Assembly: GCF_021729085.1 (NCBI RefSeq)
Contig: NZ_JAJSAR010000001.1
Span: forward strand, 1,550,001-1,614,000
Direction of reading: 5' to 3'
Length of the DNA stretch: 64,000 nucleotides
Origin: Pseudohongiella sp. O18
GTDB lineage: Bacteria; Pseudomonadota; Gammaproteobacteria; Pseudomonadales; Pseudohongiellaceae
Shown here piece after piece: positions 18,630-27,705 of the stretch (position 1 is its first letter; each line of letters begins with the position of its first letter). Below the pieces are notes generated by a model. The model was not told the origin of the DNA. It saw only the letters and a list, made by a program, of their open reading frames with translations, and ran no database searches. The position numbers and the translations under genes are program-made.

Positions 18630-19331
18630 ATGAGTAATGAATCTGCACGTCAGACACTGCGCGTGGGTGTCGGAGGGCCAGTAGGCTCCGGCAAGACTGC
18701 TCTGCTCAGGGCGCTTTGCACTCTGATGCGCGAGCACTGGCAGATAGGCGTTGTGACCAATGATATTTACACCCGCGAGGACGCTGATTTTCTGACGCGC
18801 CATGAAGCACTGGATGCCGACCGGATCCTCGGTGTAGAAACTGGTGGTTGCCCGCATACCGCAATTCGCGAAGATGCATCGATGAACCTCGCTGCCATTG
18901 ATGAGCTCTTGCGCCGGCACCCGCAGTTAGAAGTCATATTCGTGGAGAGCGGTGGCGACAATCTAAGTGCAACATTCAGCCCGGAGTTGTCCGATCTGAC
19001 ACTCTATGTCATTGATGTTTCCGCTGGTGACAAGATTCCCCGCAAAGGTGGTCCCGGTATCACCCGGTCTGACCTGCTGATCATCAACAAGACAGACCTG
19101 GCCCCGTTGGTAGGTGCATCTCTGGATGTGATGAATCGGGACTCACTAAAAATGCGAGGTGAAAGACCTTTTGTGTTCAGCAATCTGAAAGCCTGGGAAG
19201 GCCTGGATCGTATCATCGATTTTATCGTTGAGCAGGGCATGCTGGCGCCACGCTTGTCGGGGGCTGAGCTTGTCAGTCGTGCGGGTGCCAGAGCGGCAGA
19301 TGTCGCCGAAGAAACCCGGGCCAGCCAGTGA
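18630..19331 (+). CDS. ureG: Urease accessory GTPase UreG
   Basis: 233 residues from the ATG at 18630, which has AGGAG just upstream. Motifs: P-loop [11 protein letters not shown], the [15 protein letters not shown] metal site with the conserved Cys-Pro-His, [13 protein letters not shown], and NKTDLAP as the guanine-specificity motif. It supplies energy and nickel for urease activation. The C-terminal tail after about residue 205 is a little longer than usual. Confidence 0.97.
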   Translation: MSNESARQTLRVGVGGPVGSGKTALLRALCTLMREHWQIGVVTNDIYTREDADFLTRHEALDADRILGVETGGCPHTAIREDASMNLAAIDELLRRHPQLEVIFVESGGDNLSATFSPELSDLTLYVIDVSAGDKIPRKGGPGITRSDLLIINKTDLAPLVGASLDVMNRDSLKMRGERPFVFSNLKAWEGLDRIIDFIVEQGMLAPRLSGAELVSRAGARAADVAEETRASQ

Positions 19332-19379
19332 CAACATTGCTTTCAAGAGCGCAGATTTACTATTCAGGAGTCCAGTTTT

Positions 19380-19625
19380 ATGAATGTGTTTAAAAAGATT
19401 GTTACTTGTCCAGGCCGCTGGCTGCGTGACAGCCTTGTTGCCGCTATGCTGTTCGCGGGCGTGACGGTGTCGCCCATGGCTGTTGCTCACGAAGGGCATG
19501 GAACGCCTGGCACTGTATTACATGATATTCAGCACGCTGCATGGCTGGTGCTGGCGATCAGTGCTGTCGTAATTATCGGCATGATTCTGAAGCAGAAGTG
19601 GAATCAGAGCCGCAGAGGTGACTGA
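19380..19625 (+). CDS. Small exported/membrane protein at the end of the urease operon
   Basis: 81 residues. A long basic N-terminus and hydrophobic segment end in AVAHEGHG (signal peptide with a likely cleavage after VAHA-type site near 37). A short His-containing stretch (HEGHG, then HDIQH) follows, then a transmembrane helix (about 55-72) and a basic cytoplasmic tail. The family is not recognised. Position and histidines suggest a small metal- or urease-related membrane peptide, which is inference. Confidence 0.6.
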   Translation: MNVFKKIVTCPGRWLRDSLVAAMLFAGVTVSPMAVAHEGHGTPGTVLHDIQHAAWLVLAISAVVIIGMILKQKWNQSRRGD

Positions 19626-19633
19626 CATCGTTC

Positions 19634-19657
19634 GGGGCGACTATTGATAGTCGCCCC
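19634..19657. terminator. Hairpin between convergent operons
   Basis: A perfect 11-base inverted repeat with a two-base centre (GGGGCGACTAT / ATAGTCGCCCC). It lies just after the urease operon and close to the end of the convergent response-regulator gene. A U-tract is missing, so it is terminator-like rather than a textbook intrinsic terminator. Confidence 0.5.
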
Positions 19658-19685
19658 TGCTACGAAAATCAGTTAATTCGCTATT

Positions 19686-20624
19686 TCAATCGCGCTCCAG
19701 AATACCGATGGCGATACGTGCAGCGGCAGTTCTATTCTGAACATTCAGCTTCTTGAATATCTGCTCCAGATGTTTGTTAACAGTTCTCGGGCTCATCTGA
19801 AGAATCTGTGCGGCCTCCCAGTTGGTTTTGCCTTGACTGATCCATGCCAGTACTTCCGACTCCCGCTTGGTCAGGTTCAACTTTTCGCGCAGTAACTCCT
19901 CGCCTGTGGTTTCGGCGGCTTCCGATAATCGCAACAGTTTTTCTTCTGCATTGACATGTCGGATGAAGGTCACGCTCAGTCGTTTTTCCTGGTAAGACGG
20001 ACCACTGCCAGACTCTACGGTCAGAGTGAGCATCTGATTTTCTTCGCGCTGGGCTGGTGGCGACAGCCAGTTGCTCAGCGCCACAGACAGGGTTGAGGTT
20101 TGCCACTGCTCGCTGGCGCCAGCGCGTGCAAACAGCGCCAGGGTCTGCGGCGTTGCCCAGAGAATGCGCCCGTCGCGGCTCACAGAAAACAAATGCTGGC
20201 CTGCCGAATCCAGGGCATTGTAGGCGCTGCTGGTCAGGCGGGCATTGTTCAGGTGCACGTTCATTCTGGCCAGTAATTCCTCGGGCTTAATGGGTTTGGT
20301 CAGGTAGTCTACGCCTCCCGCCTCAAGTCCCCTGACAATGCTGGCAGAGTCGCTGAGACCAGTCATAAACACCACGGGAATGCTGGCAAGTTCTGGTATG
20401 GCACGCAGATCCCGGCAGGTCTCAAAGCCGTCCTTGTTGGGCATGATGGCATCGAGCAGGATCATGTCAGGCCTGATTCGCCGGGCAATGGTCAATGCCT
20501 GACGTCCCTCAAGCGCAACCAGGACGTTGTAGCCGGCCTCCTCCAGTGTGTCATTGACGAAGCTCAGTGATTCGGGGGAGTCATCGACTACCAGTATCAC
20601 ATTGGAATTGGTTTTTTTGTTCAT
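19686..20624 (-). CDS. Response regulator with LuxR-type DNA-binding domain
   Basis: 312 residues. An N-terminal receiver domain (about 8-125) has the acidic pair VVDD, the phospho-Asp in MILLDAIMPNKDG and the conserved Lys in LTKPIKPEE. A central region (about 130-235) looks PAS-like. The C-terminal LuxR/FixJ helix-turn-helix has LTKRESEVLAWISQGKTNWE and SPRTVNKHLEQIFKKL. Its start overlaps the stop of the permease-kinase gene by four bases, so the two form a cognate pair. It lies between urease and amine dehydrogenase clusters, and control of one or both is the likely output. Confidence 0.92.
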   Translation of the reverse strand: MNKKTNSNVILVVDDSPESLSFVNDTLEEAGYNVLVALEGRQALTIARRIRPDMILLDAIMPNKDGFETCRDLRAIPELASIPVVFMTGLSDSASIVRGLEAGGVDYLTKPIKPEELLARMNVHLNNARLTSSAYNALDSAGQHLFSVSRDGRILWATPQTLALFARAGASEQWQTSTLSVALSNWLSPPAQREENQMLTLTVESGSGPSYQEKRLSVTFIRHVNAEEKLLRLSEAAETTGEELLREKLNLTKRESEVLAWISQGKTNWEAAQILQMSPRTVNKHLEQIFKKLNVQNRTAAARIAIGILERD

Positions 20625-23600
20625 TTTTCAGTAGCACTCATCTGTTCGTCCGGTGTGGGTTTTGGCTTTTTTGTGGCGGTAAAGCTGCGTGCAATCTGCG
20701 CAAACTGCATTCCATCCAACAACTTTTTGAGAGATTTTCTGCTGGTTTCGTTTATCAGTTCATGCCGCGCCAGCTCGTCCAGTTTGTTCTGAACGCCGCG
20801 CTTGTAGCCCAGCTCTGCGCAGGTGATCAACTCCCTGACCAGTTCGTGATCAGCGATGGTTGTCAGATCGGTAGGAGGCTCAGTTTTCTCCAGCAGTGAG
20901 TTGTCAGCGCCGGGCCTGTCGACTATCCAGTCGATAGATAACAGATCCCCGATGGTTTCCAGCAAGCGCTGGTGATTGATTGGTTTGACCAGGTAGGCAT
21001 TATGGTGGGCCGTATCCTGAACGCTACGGTGATGCTCCTGGGCGTCGGCAGAAATCATGATCGCCGGTTGGCGGTGGCCCATTTCGCGCAACGTTCGGAT
21101 CAACTCCAGACCACTCAGTCCGGGCATGCTGACATCCAGCAGCAGAATATCAGGGCGGGCCTCTTCGATGGTTTCAAGACAGTCATGGGCGTCAGGTGAC
21201 TCCAGTACCGTGAATCCCAGCGGAGGCAGTAACTCTGACATCAGTCCGCGATGGATCGGATCGTCGTCCACAACCATGACAGTGAGTCGTGGTCCGCGAT
21301 AGCCTTTAATCTGATGTGGTACTGGGGTCTGTACTGAATGCTCGGTGACCCGGGACATCATGAGGCTGACGGTAAAGCGGCTTCCTTTTCCGGGTGTGCT
21401 GACGATGTCCAGCTCCCCACCCATGATTTCCGATAACAGGCGGACAATGGTCAGACCCAGACCGGTACCCGGCACATTAGGTACGTCAGGCCCGCGGACC
21501 CGCTCGAAGGGGTCAAGGATGCGTTTGAGGTCTTTTTCGCTGATGCCAATACCAGTGTCGACTACCGAGAACTCGGCGACCTGATTGCGATAGCGGACAT
21601 GGAACTCAACGCTGCCACGAGGTGTGTACTTAATAGCGTTGGACAGCAGATTCACCAGGATCTGATAAAGCCTTTTTGAGTCGGTGGTAACGACTTCCGG
21701 GAGCTTGTTGTGGATATGGCAGCTGAAGTCAATCTGTTTGTTTGCCGCCATGTCGCGGAACATCTGCACCATCTGGTCAATGAACTCAGGCAGCTTGACG
21801 TGATTTCGATAGATCTCCAGGCGGCCGGCCTCGATTTTTGAAATATCGAGCAGACCTTCGATAAGTCCCGCCAGGTGATCGCCGCTGCGTTTGATGATCT
21901 GCACCGCATCCCGGTTACGCTCGCTCATGTCTTCGCGCTGAATCAAAAGCTGTGCGTATCCGAGAATGGCCTGCAATGGGGTGCGCAATTCATGACTGAT
22001 GCCGGACAGATATCGGCTTTTGGCATTGTTCGCGCGTTCGGCCAGGTCCTTGGCGCGCTGCAGTTGTTCATCGGTTCGACTGTGGGCTTCAATCTCTGCC
22101 AGCAGTCTATTGGTCTGAATGGTCGACTCCGCCTGGGCGACGACCCGGCTTTCACTCGCCAGCAGATAAAGCCAGCAGATAACGCCAAGAATGATCATCA
22201 TTACAAAGAACAGCATGGTCAGCGCCTGATTCAGAATCAGGGCGCTGACCGGATCGGTGCTCAACTGGAAATAAACCAGTGATAACAGTGCAGCACTGAT
22301 CAGATTAGCAATACTGAAAAGTGTCATGAATCGCACCAGGCGTCTGCCCACAGGACGGAACAGGGCCGCAGGCAGCCAATGCTGCAACCATTCTTCAAGT
22401 TGACTGCTGAGCGTTGCTTCGGGTTTGCAGGCGTCCATGCAACGTGAGTCGAGTGAGCAACACAGCGAGCAGATTGCGCCTTCATAGGCAGGGCAATAGG
22501 CAAGGTCGGGTCGCTCGAAATGATTCTCACATATGCAGCACTGCGCTTTTTCTTCCGGGCCGGTGGAGACCATGATGTGGTCAATTTCGGGGGATGTTCT
22601 GGCCAGGTAAAAGCGACCTTTAGTAAGCAGTGCGATAAGTGGAACGCAGACAAAGCACAATCCCAGACTGATAAAGTGAGCCAGGTGCCTGGGTGTATCA
22701 CCGAACATGCCGAGATAGCAGAGTACGCCGACAATCGATGCAATCAGGACGGAGACGACACCGACCGGATTGATGTCATACAAATGAGCTCGTTTGAATT
22801 CAATGTAGGAAGGGCTGAGTTTCAGCGGTTTATTGATCATCAGATCGGCCGACAGGCAGCCCAGCCAGCTCAGGGTAACTATCGAGAACAAACCCAGAAT
22901 TGATTCCAGTGCCCGGTAGAGTCCAAGCTCCATCAACAACAGTGCGATTGCCACATTAAAAACCAGCCAGACCACGCGGCCGGGGTGGCTATGTGTCAAT
23001 CTCGAAAAGAAGTTGGACCAGGCGATGGAGCCAGCATAGGCATTAGTTACGTTAATCTTCATCTGCGAGACAATGACCATCAACCCTGCCAGCACCAGCG
23101 AAAACGTTGGCGAACTGCTGACGTAGTTGAAGACCATCTGATACATCCAGGTCGGGTCAATAGCCCTTTCGACCGACGCGCCCTCAGAGACTGCAATCCA
23201 GGCAAGAAAGGATCCCAGCAGCATTTTAATAAGACCGATAAGAATCCAGCAGGGACCAGCCAGCGACAACCAGAACCACCAGCGAAAACGATTGGCATGG
23301 GTTTTTTGCGGCATGAATCTCAGGTAGTCCACCTGCTCGCCAATCTGGGCGACCATGGCGAACAGTATGGCCGTTGATGCACCGAACAGCGCAAGGTCAA
23401 AACCGGGCAGGCCGCCGGTGGTGCCGTCTGGCATGTAGGCTGCCCAATCTTCGACCCTGGAGAACTCAAACCACAAAACAAGCACCAAAGCAGTGCACTG
23501 TAGCGTCAGCCAGAACGTTTGTGTGCCGATCTGGAAGCGTGAGATGAGTGTAATACCATGTGTCACGATGGGTATGACTGCAACCGCGCAGATGATGTAG

Positions 23601-24052
23601 CCCAGCCATAATGGAATGCCCAGCATAGCGTTTAACGCTGCCGCAAGAATGGCTCCTTCAATCGCGAAGAATATGAAAGTGAATGAAGCATAGATCAAGG
23701 ATGTGATGGTTGAACCCAGATAGCCGAAACCTGCGCCGCGTGTCAGCAGGTCAATGTCCAGGCCATAGCGCGCCGCGTAGTAACAGATTGGAAACCCAGT
23801 TGTGATAATGACCAGCGCGACCGCCAGCATGGCGGCTACTGCATTCACCACCCCGTAATTCAAAGTGATGGTTGCAGAAATCGCTTCCAGTGCCAGGAAG
23901 GCGGTGGCGCCTATCGCCGTCATCGCTACCGTGCTGATGCTGAATCGGCGCGCTCCTATCGCCGTGAATCGCAGCGCAAAGTCTTCCAGTGTTTCGTTGC
24001 CGACCCACAGGTTGTACTTTCGTCGCACACGAAAAATCTTTTGAGTTGGCAT
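20621..24052 (-). CDS. NCS1-type permease fused to hybrid sensor histidine kinase
   Basis: 1143 residues. Domains in order: an NCS1 (cytosine/purine/allantoin/hydantoin-type) permease of about 12 helices (about 20-490; start motif NLWVGNETLEDFALRF); a Cys-rich segment (about 504-545) with CCIC, CSLCC and CMDAC clusters that could bind zinc or iron-sulphur; a second membrane region (about 574-634); HisKA with the phospho-His in GISHELRTPLQ (about 686); HATPase with NLLSNAIKYTPRG and PGTGLGLTIV; a receiver (about 924-1040) with LLLDVSMPG; and a helical tail of about 100 residues. The transporter part probably acts as ligand sensor, possibly also importer. It is coupled to the LuxR-type regulator. 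NCS1 substrates are nitrogen-rich (allantoin, hydantoin, uracil), which fits nitrogen scavenging. Confidence 0.92.
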   Translation of the reverse strand: MPTQKIFRVRRKYNLWVGNETLEDFALRFTAIGARRFSISTVAMTAIGATAFLALEAISATITLNYGVVNAVAAMLAVALVIITTGFPICYYAARYGLDIDLLTRGAGFGYLGSTITSLIYASFTFIFFAIEGAILAAALNAMLGIPLWLGYIICAVAVIPIVTHGITLISRFQIGTQTFWLTLQCTALVLVLWFEFSRVEDWAAYMPDGTTGGLPGFDLALFGASTAILFAMVAQIGEQVDYLRFMPQKTHANRFRWWFWLSLAGPCWILIGLIKMLLGSFLAWIAVSEGASVERAIDPTWMYQMVFNYVSSSPTFSLVLAGLMVIVSQMKINVTNAYAGSIAWSNFFSRLTHSHPGRVVWLVFNVAIALLLMELGLYRALESILGLFSIVTLSWLGCLSADLMINKPLKLSPSYIEFKRAHLYDINPVGVVSVLIASIVGVLCYLGMFGDTPRHLAHFISLGLCFVCVPLIALLTKGRFYLARTSPEIDHIMVSTGPEEKAQCCICENHFERPDLAYCPAYEGAICSLCCSLDSRCMDACKPEATLSSQLEEWLQHWLPAALFRPVGRRLVRFMTLFSIANLISAALLSLVYFQLSTDPVSALILNQALTMLFFVMMIILGVICWLYLLASESRVVAQAESTIQTNRLLAEIEAHSRTDEQLQRAKDLAERANNAKSRYLSGISHELRTPLQAILGYAQLLIQREDMSERNRDAVQIIKRSGDHLAGLIEGLLDISKIEAGRLEIYRNHVKLPEFIDQMVQMFRDMAANKQIDFSCHIHNKLPEVVTTDSKRLYQILVNLLSNAIKYTPRGSVEFHVRYRNQVAEFSVVDTGIGISEKDLKRILDPFERVRGPDVPNVPGTGLGLTIVRLLSEIMGGELDIVSTPGKGSRFTVSLMMSRVTEHSVQTPVPHQIKGYRGPRLTVMVVDDDPIHRGLMSELLPPLGFTVLESPDAHDCLETIEEARPDILLLDVSMPGLSGLELIRTLREMGHRQPAIMISADAQEHHRSVQDTAHHNAYLVKPINHQRLLETIGDLLSIDWIVDRPGADNSLLEKTEPPTDLTTIADHELVRELITCAELGYKRGVQNKLDELARHELINETSRKSLKKLLDGMQFAQIARSFTATKKPKPTPDEQMSATEK

Positions 24053-24241
24053 TGGTGTTTTCGGCTGCTAAGCTTCCTTCGAGTCTGTTTTTTGGATTCC
24101 CGATCCACAAAGGCTATGCAAAATGTGAGCCATGCAGCTGACAGACGTCATTAGTGCCCACGCCATTGCATTAAACAGGTCATATGCAATCACGGGTGAC
24201 ATTGCCATGCGCACTCATACCCGCTCTCTACGTCGTTTAAC

Positions 24242-24267
24242 CCACTGCGCCTGCAGGACTGCAGTGG
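24242..24267. promoter_or_regulatory. Inverted repeat between the sensor kinase and amine dehydrogenase genes
   Basis: CCACTGC and GCAGTGG arms with a 12-base spacer lie 53 bases before the amine dehydrogenase start, in the 267-base gap separating the divergent permease-kinase gene. It is a plausible operator for the LuxR-type regulator. No obvious -35/-10 pair was assigned. Confidence 0.35.
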
Positions 24268-24319
24268 TATTAATAGATTCCGTCGTCAATAACTATCCTG
24301 AAATAAATTGGAGCATCAG

Positions 24320-25453
24320 ATGTTGCAACGCACACTCTGGTCCCTTGCGCTCTTGCTGAGTTGCGGGGCAGTACACGCGCAGTGGGACACAATCGTAGGT
24401 GACGTGCTAACCGTGGAGGAGCCTGACGTTCGCTGGGTAGCCGTTCGCGGAGGCAGTTCTGCCTACCTGGTCGATACCGATGAGGGTGTCGTTAAAGGTA
24501 CTCTGCCACTCTCAAGATTTTCGCCAACGCTGGTTTCGCATGCCAGTCAGGGCCGAATCTACTCATACGGAAGCTTTTACACCCGTGATACCTATGGCGA
24601 GCGTACTGACGTCGTTTTGATCTTTGACATCGAGACAGCCTCACCTGTCGGCGAAGTGGAAATTCCCGCGCGGGCCGCTGGTATCGGCCATCGAGGCATG
24701 ATCAGCGTCATAAATGATGCGTTCGTGGGCGTATTTAACCTGACGCCGGCGCAATCAGTCAGTCTGGTTGACACCCGCACCAATGCATTTGTCAACGAGA
24801 TATCTCTGGCCGGCTGCTCGTCAATGTATCCGATCGAAGCAGGGTTCATGTCTATCTGCGGCGACGGTACGGTTCAGTATATTGAGGTCTCCAATGCCGG
24901 TCAGGAAGTGTCCCGGGTAAGAAGCGAGCCATTTTTTGATCTGACGGTTGACCCTGTCTACGACTATGCCTCTCCGGCGTCTGACGGCTGGATGATCATG
25001 TCGTTTGATGGCTACCTGCGCAAGGCGTATCTGGATGGCGGCGAAGTAGTCGTTACTGAATCGTTCAACATCAATCCGGAAAACGACGGTGAAGCCGACA
25101 TCAACGGTGTAGTCAGAGAGCCGGACGACAACTGGCGCATTGGTGGACGTCAACCTTTTGCCTATCACGATGAAGCTGCCCTGCTGGCGACCGTCATGCA
25201 TCAGGGTGGTGGCCAGGAGACGTTTGAGAAGGCCGGTACCGAAATCTGGGCTTTTAACATGAAGACCGGAAATCGCGGCTATCGACTTAAACTGGATGAA
25301 GGTGAGACTGCCAGTGCCGTCATGTTTACCCCTGACGCCGAGCCACTTATGCTGATCCAGACCAATGAAGGCTTGCGTGTGCATGATCCGGTAACGGGTC
25401 GTCATCTGCGCACTGTCAGCAGTGTCAGCGGCTCAATCTTCAACCTGTTCTGA
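24320..25453 (+). CDS. mauB: TTQ amine dehydrogenase heavy (beta-propeller) subunit
   Basis: 377 residues from the ATG at 24320, which has GGAG six bases upstream. A signal peptide ends at about residue 20 (GAVHAQ). The rest is the repeated beta-strand pattern of a seven-bladed propeller, as in methylamine or aromatic amine dehydrogenase heavy chains, with family segments SHASQGRIYSYGSFYTRDTYGERTD-like near 80 and a C-terminal GRHLRTVSSVSG. It carries no cofactor itself; it clamps the TTQ light chain. It heads the B-E-D-A gene order shared by known mau and aau clusters. Whether the enzyme prefers methylamine, aromatic amines or polyamines cannot be decided. Confidence 0.9.
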   Translation: MLQRTLWSLALLLSCGAVHAQWDTIVGDVLTVEEPDVRWVAVRGGSSAYLVDTDEGVVKGTLPLSRFSPTLVSHASQGRIYSYGSFYTRDTYGERTDVVLIFDIETASPVGEVEIPARAAGIGHRGMISVINDAFVGVFNLTPAQSVSLVDTRTNAFVNEISLAGCSSMYPIEAGFMSICGDGTVQYIEVSNAGQEVSRVRSEPFFDLTVDPVYDYASPASDGWMIMSFDGYLRKAYLDGGEVVVTESFNINPENDGEADINGVVREPDDNWRIGGRQPFAYHDEAALLATVMHQGGGQETFEKAGTEIWAFNMKTGNRGYRLKLDEGETASAVMFTPDAEPLMLIQTNEGLRVHDPVTGRHLRTVSSVSGSIFNLF

Positions 25454-25466
25454 GGAGGTTCACGAA

Positions 25467-25985
25467 ATGGATCCTTTGCTGACACTGGTTGTTGCGACAT
25501 CGATAGGTTTGCTGTTCTTCACTGCTGCTCGACACAAAATGAACAGTGGTCGTCGCTTCGAAGCGCAACTGGCAGCTTATCGCCTTTTGCCGGAGTCCAT
25601 GCTGCGACCGGTTGCCAAAGCATTGCCCTGGCTCGAGCTGACAGTGGCGGTCGCACTCCTGGTTCCGGTCACCCGCATACCTGCTGCGCTGGTAGCGATC
25701 GCACTGCTGGTGATGTATGCCACAGCCATGGCTGTCAATATCAAGCGTGGCCGCAGCGAAATCGACTGTGGATGTGGCGATCAGCCGCAGAGTCTGTCCC
25801 GCTGGCTGTTGCTGCGTAATGCGGTACTGGCTGTCGCCACTGCTGCGCTGATTGCGCCTGTGGCAGAGCGGGCGCTGGGCGTCGCTGACATACTGTTCAT
25901 GGTGATACTGACGGCGACCTTATCGTTGGCCTATGTCATGTGCGAACAGCTGACACGAAATTTTTCCGGATTGAGTAAGTCATAA
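25467..25985 (+). CDS. mauE: MauE-like membrane protein for amine dehydrogenase maturation
   Basis: 172 residues from the ATG at 25467, 13 bases after the heavy-chain stop, with a GAGGAGG site. Four or five hydrophobic helices are predicted (DoxX/MauE type), with the conserved CGCG cysteine pair in EIDCGCGDQPQ (about residue 97). MauE is needed, with MauD, for export and disulfide formation of the light chain. Confidence 0.9.
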   Translation: MDPLLTLVVATSIGLLFFTAARHKMNSGRRFEAQLAAYRLLPESMLRPVAKALPWLELTVAVALLVPVTRIPAALVAIALLVMYATAMAVNIKRGRSEIDCGCGDQPQSLSRWLLLRNAVLAVATAALIAPVAERALGVADILFMVILTATLSLAYVMCEQLTRNFSGLSKS

Positions 25986-26019
25986 TTGGCAGGTTCTGGC
26001 CTGCACGAGGAGTCATGTA

Positions 26020-26646
26020 ATGGGTAGTGCTTCTATGGTGGTGTTAAGCGTACTTTGTTTTGTTGTACTGGTGCTGATACTGGCGGTCATTGCGCTGGCC
26101 AGGCAGATCGGCATTCTGCATACACGTTTGGCACCTGCCGGTGCGTTGATGACAACAGCCGGCCCTAAGGTGGGAGACAAGGCACCTGCTTTGTCAATCC
26201 CGGATATTAATGGCAAGCCGGTCGCCATTGGTGCAGGTCCATCAGAAGTGGGCATGGTGAAAAAGCCGCAGCTGATTCTGTTTGTCTCGCCAAGCTGTCC
26301 AATCTGTAAGGACCTGGTGCCAGTAGCTAAAAGTATGGCACGTGCTGAAAAGCTGTCGCTGGTTTTTGGTAGCGATGGCGGTCAACTGAACAAGCATCAG
26401 AACTATGTAGCAAAGATGGGGCTGGAAGACTATCCCTATGTTGTCTCACTCGAGTTGGGCATGAAGTTTGAAGTCGGCAAATTGCCGTACGCAGTCCTCA
26501 TCGATCAGCACGGCGTGCTGCGTTCGAAAGGTCTGGTCAACAGTCGGGAGCATCTGGAGTCCCTGGTGACATCAATGCAGAGTGGATATGAATCAATACA
26601 GGACTACCTGGTCAAATCAGGCAGTCTGCAGGAGCAGGCATCATGA
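26020..26646 (+). CDS. mauD: MauD-like thioredoxin-fold disulfide protein
   Basis: 208 residues. An N-terminal membrane anchor (about 5-25), then a thioredoxin/redoxin domain with the active site SPSCPICK (CPIC, residues about 93-96) and the cis-Pro region in LPYAVLID. It is the partner of MauE in forming the six disulfides of the TTQ light chain. It has a GAGGAG ribosome site and overlaps the light-chain start by four bases. Confidence 0.93.
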   Translation: MGSASMVVLSVLCFVVLVLILAVIALARQIGILHTRLAPAGALMTTAGPKVGDKAPALSIPDINGKPVAIGAGPSEVGMVKKPQLILFVSPSCPICKDLVPVAKSMARAEKLSLVFGSDGGQLNKHQNYVAKMGLEDYPYVVSLELGMKFEVGKLPYAVLIDQHGVLRSKGLVNSREHLESLVTSMQSGYESIQDYLVKSGSLQEQAS

Positions 26647-27242
26647 GTGATAGACAGGCGCTGATCGCACAGTTGTACAAAGATCTGGATGCAAAAACTA
26701 CAGGGGCTATCCGTTTCCTGGCCGGTAGAACCTCGCGACGTTCCTTCCTGGGTCGCATTGGGGTGTTCATGGCAGGTATGGGTGCCTTGCCGGTGTTGCC
26801 GGTGGCCCGTGCTTCGGCACAGACACAGTTCCCACCAGCCGGTAATTCCGGCCCGGTGAATGGCGTTGCAGACATTGAAGAGATGGGTGATCCACAAGAG
26901 TGTGAGTACTGGCGCTACTGCGCGTTCAGTGGTTCGCTGTGTAGCTGCTGTGGTGGTTCACTGACACAATGTCCTCCAGGGTCACAGACCGCAACAATCG
27001 CCTGGGTTGGCTCCTGCCATAACCCGACCGATGGTCGCGACTACCTGATTTCCTACAACGACTGCTGCGGCAAGGGTAGTTGTGGTAGCGGCTGTGGCTG
27101 TTCGCGCTCGGAAGGCGACCGTCCGGTTTACTTCCCATCGAAGTCCAATAATGTGTTGTGGTGCTTTGGTTCTACGAGCCATGCCTATCACTGCACACTC
27201 GCGCTGGTCATCGGTCATGCTGATGCGAATTCACTGCCTTGA
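26643..27242 (+). CDS. mauA: TTQ amine dehydrogenase light (catalytic) subunit
   Basis: 199 residues. A long signal region carries a twin-arginine motif (TSRRSFLG, Arg32-Arg33), as is usual for this family. The mature part is Cys-rich with the family blocks YWRYCAFSGSLCSCCGG, CHNPTDGRDYLISYNDCCG and WCFGSTSHAYHC. Trp121 (AWVGSC) and Trp173 (NVLWCF) align with the two residues that form tryptophan tryptophylquinone. The catalytic Asp region (DGRDYL) is also present. From memory, some blocks look more like aromatic amine dehydrogenase (CHNP.DG.DYLISYNDCCGK) and others more like methylamine dehydrogenase (LWCFG), so substrate class is open. It oxidises a primary amine to aldehyde and ammonia in the periplasm. 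Confidence 0.93.
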   Translation: MSDRQALIAQLYKDLDAKTTGAIRFLAGRTSRRSFLGRIGVFMAGMGALPVLPVARASAQTQFPPAGNSGPVNGVADIEEMGDPQECEYWRYCAFSGSLCSCCGGSLTQCPPGSQTATIAWVGSCHNPTDGRDYLISYNDCCGKGSCGSGCGCSRSEGDRPVYFPSKSNNVLWCFGSTSHAYHCTLALVIGHADANSLP

Positions 27243-27705
27243 TCGTTCGCCGCAGCCTGGCTATCAATCCAGGCTGCGGTTCAGCCACAAAAGCAGGATT
27301 CGGGCGGCAGCCGTCACCCTTTTGCTAAGCCTGTTGCCAATGGGTAAGGCTTTGGCGCAGCATGGACAGGGCCCGCAATATATGTATCTGCTGCATTGTG
27401 GTGGATGTCATATTGAAAATGGCTCGGGCATGCCGCCAGCCATTCCGGATCTGCGGATAACCATGCCAAAGCTGGCCAGTCATGACGAGGGTCGTGCCTA
27501 TATGGTTCAGGTGCCGGGTGCTTCACAGGCACCAGTCACAGATGCCCAGCTTACCGAAATTATGAACTGGATGTTGAGGACATTTGCCGAAGGGACATTC
27601 AGGCCCTACACAGAGTCTGAAGTCACCCAGCATCGCGCCAATAAAGTGCTGGATATCCTGGCATTGCGCAGACAATTGATTGCGGAGAATCTGGAGGCGC
27701 CATGA
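27223..27705 (+). CDS. Small exported c-type cytochrome
   Basis: 160 residues from the ATG at 27223, which lies inside the end of the light-chain gene; an ATG at 27217 is equally possible and neither has a clear ribosome site. A signal peptide with a basic n-region and Leu-rich core ends at about KALA before Gln. One heme-binding motif CGGCH is followed by a Met-containing segment (GSGMPPAIPDL) that may give the axial ligand. No amicyanin or azurin gene is nearby, so this cytochrome is the likely electron acceptor of the amine dehydrogenase. It overlaps the mauG-like start by four bases. Confidence 0.8.
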   Translation: MRIHCLDRSPQPGYQSRLRFSHKSRIRAAAVTLLLSLLPMGKALAQHGQGPQYMYLLHCGGCHIENGSGMPPAIPDLRITMPKLASHDEGRAYMVQVPGASQAPVTDAQLTEIMNWMLRTFAEGTFRPYTESEVTQHRANKVLDILALRRQLIAENLEAP

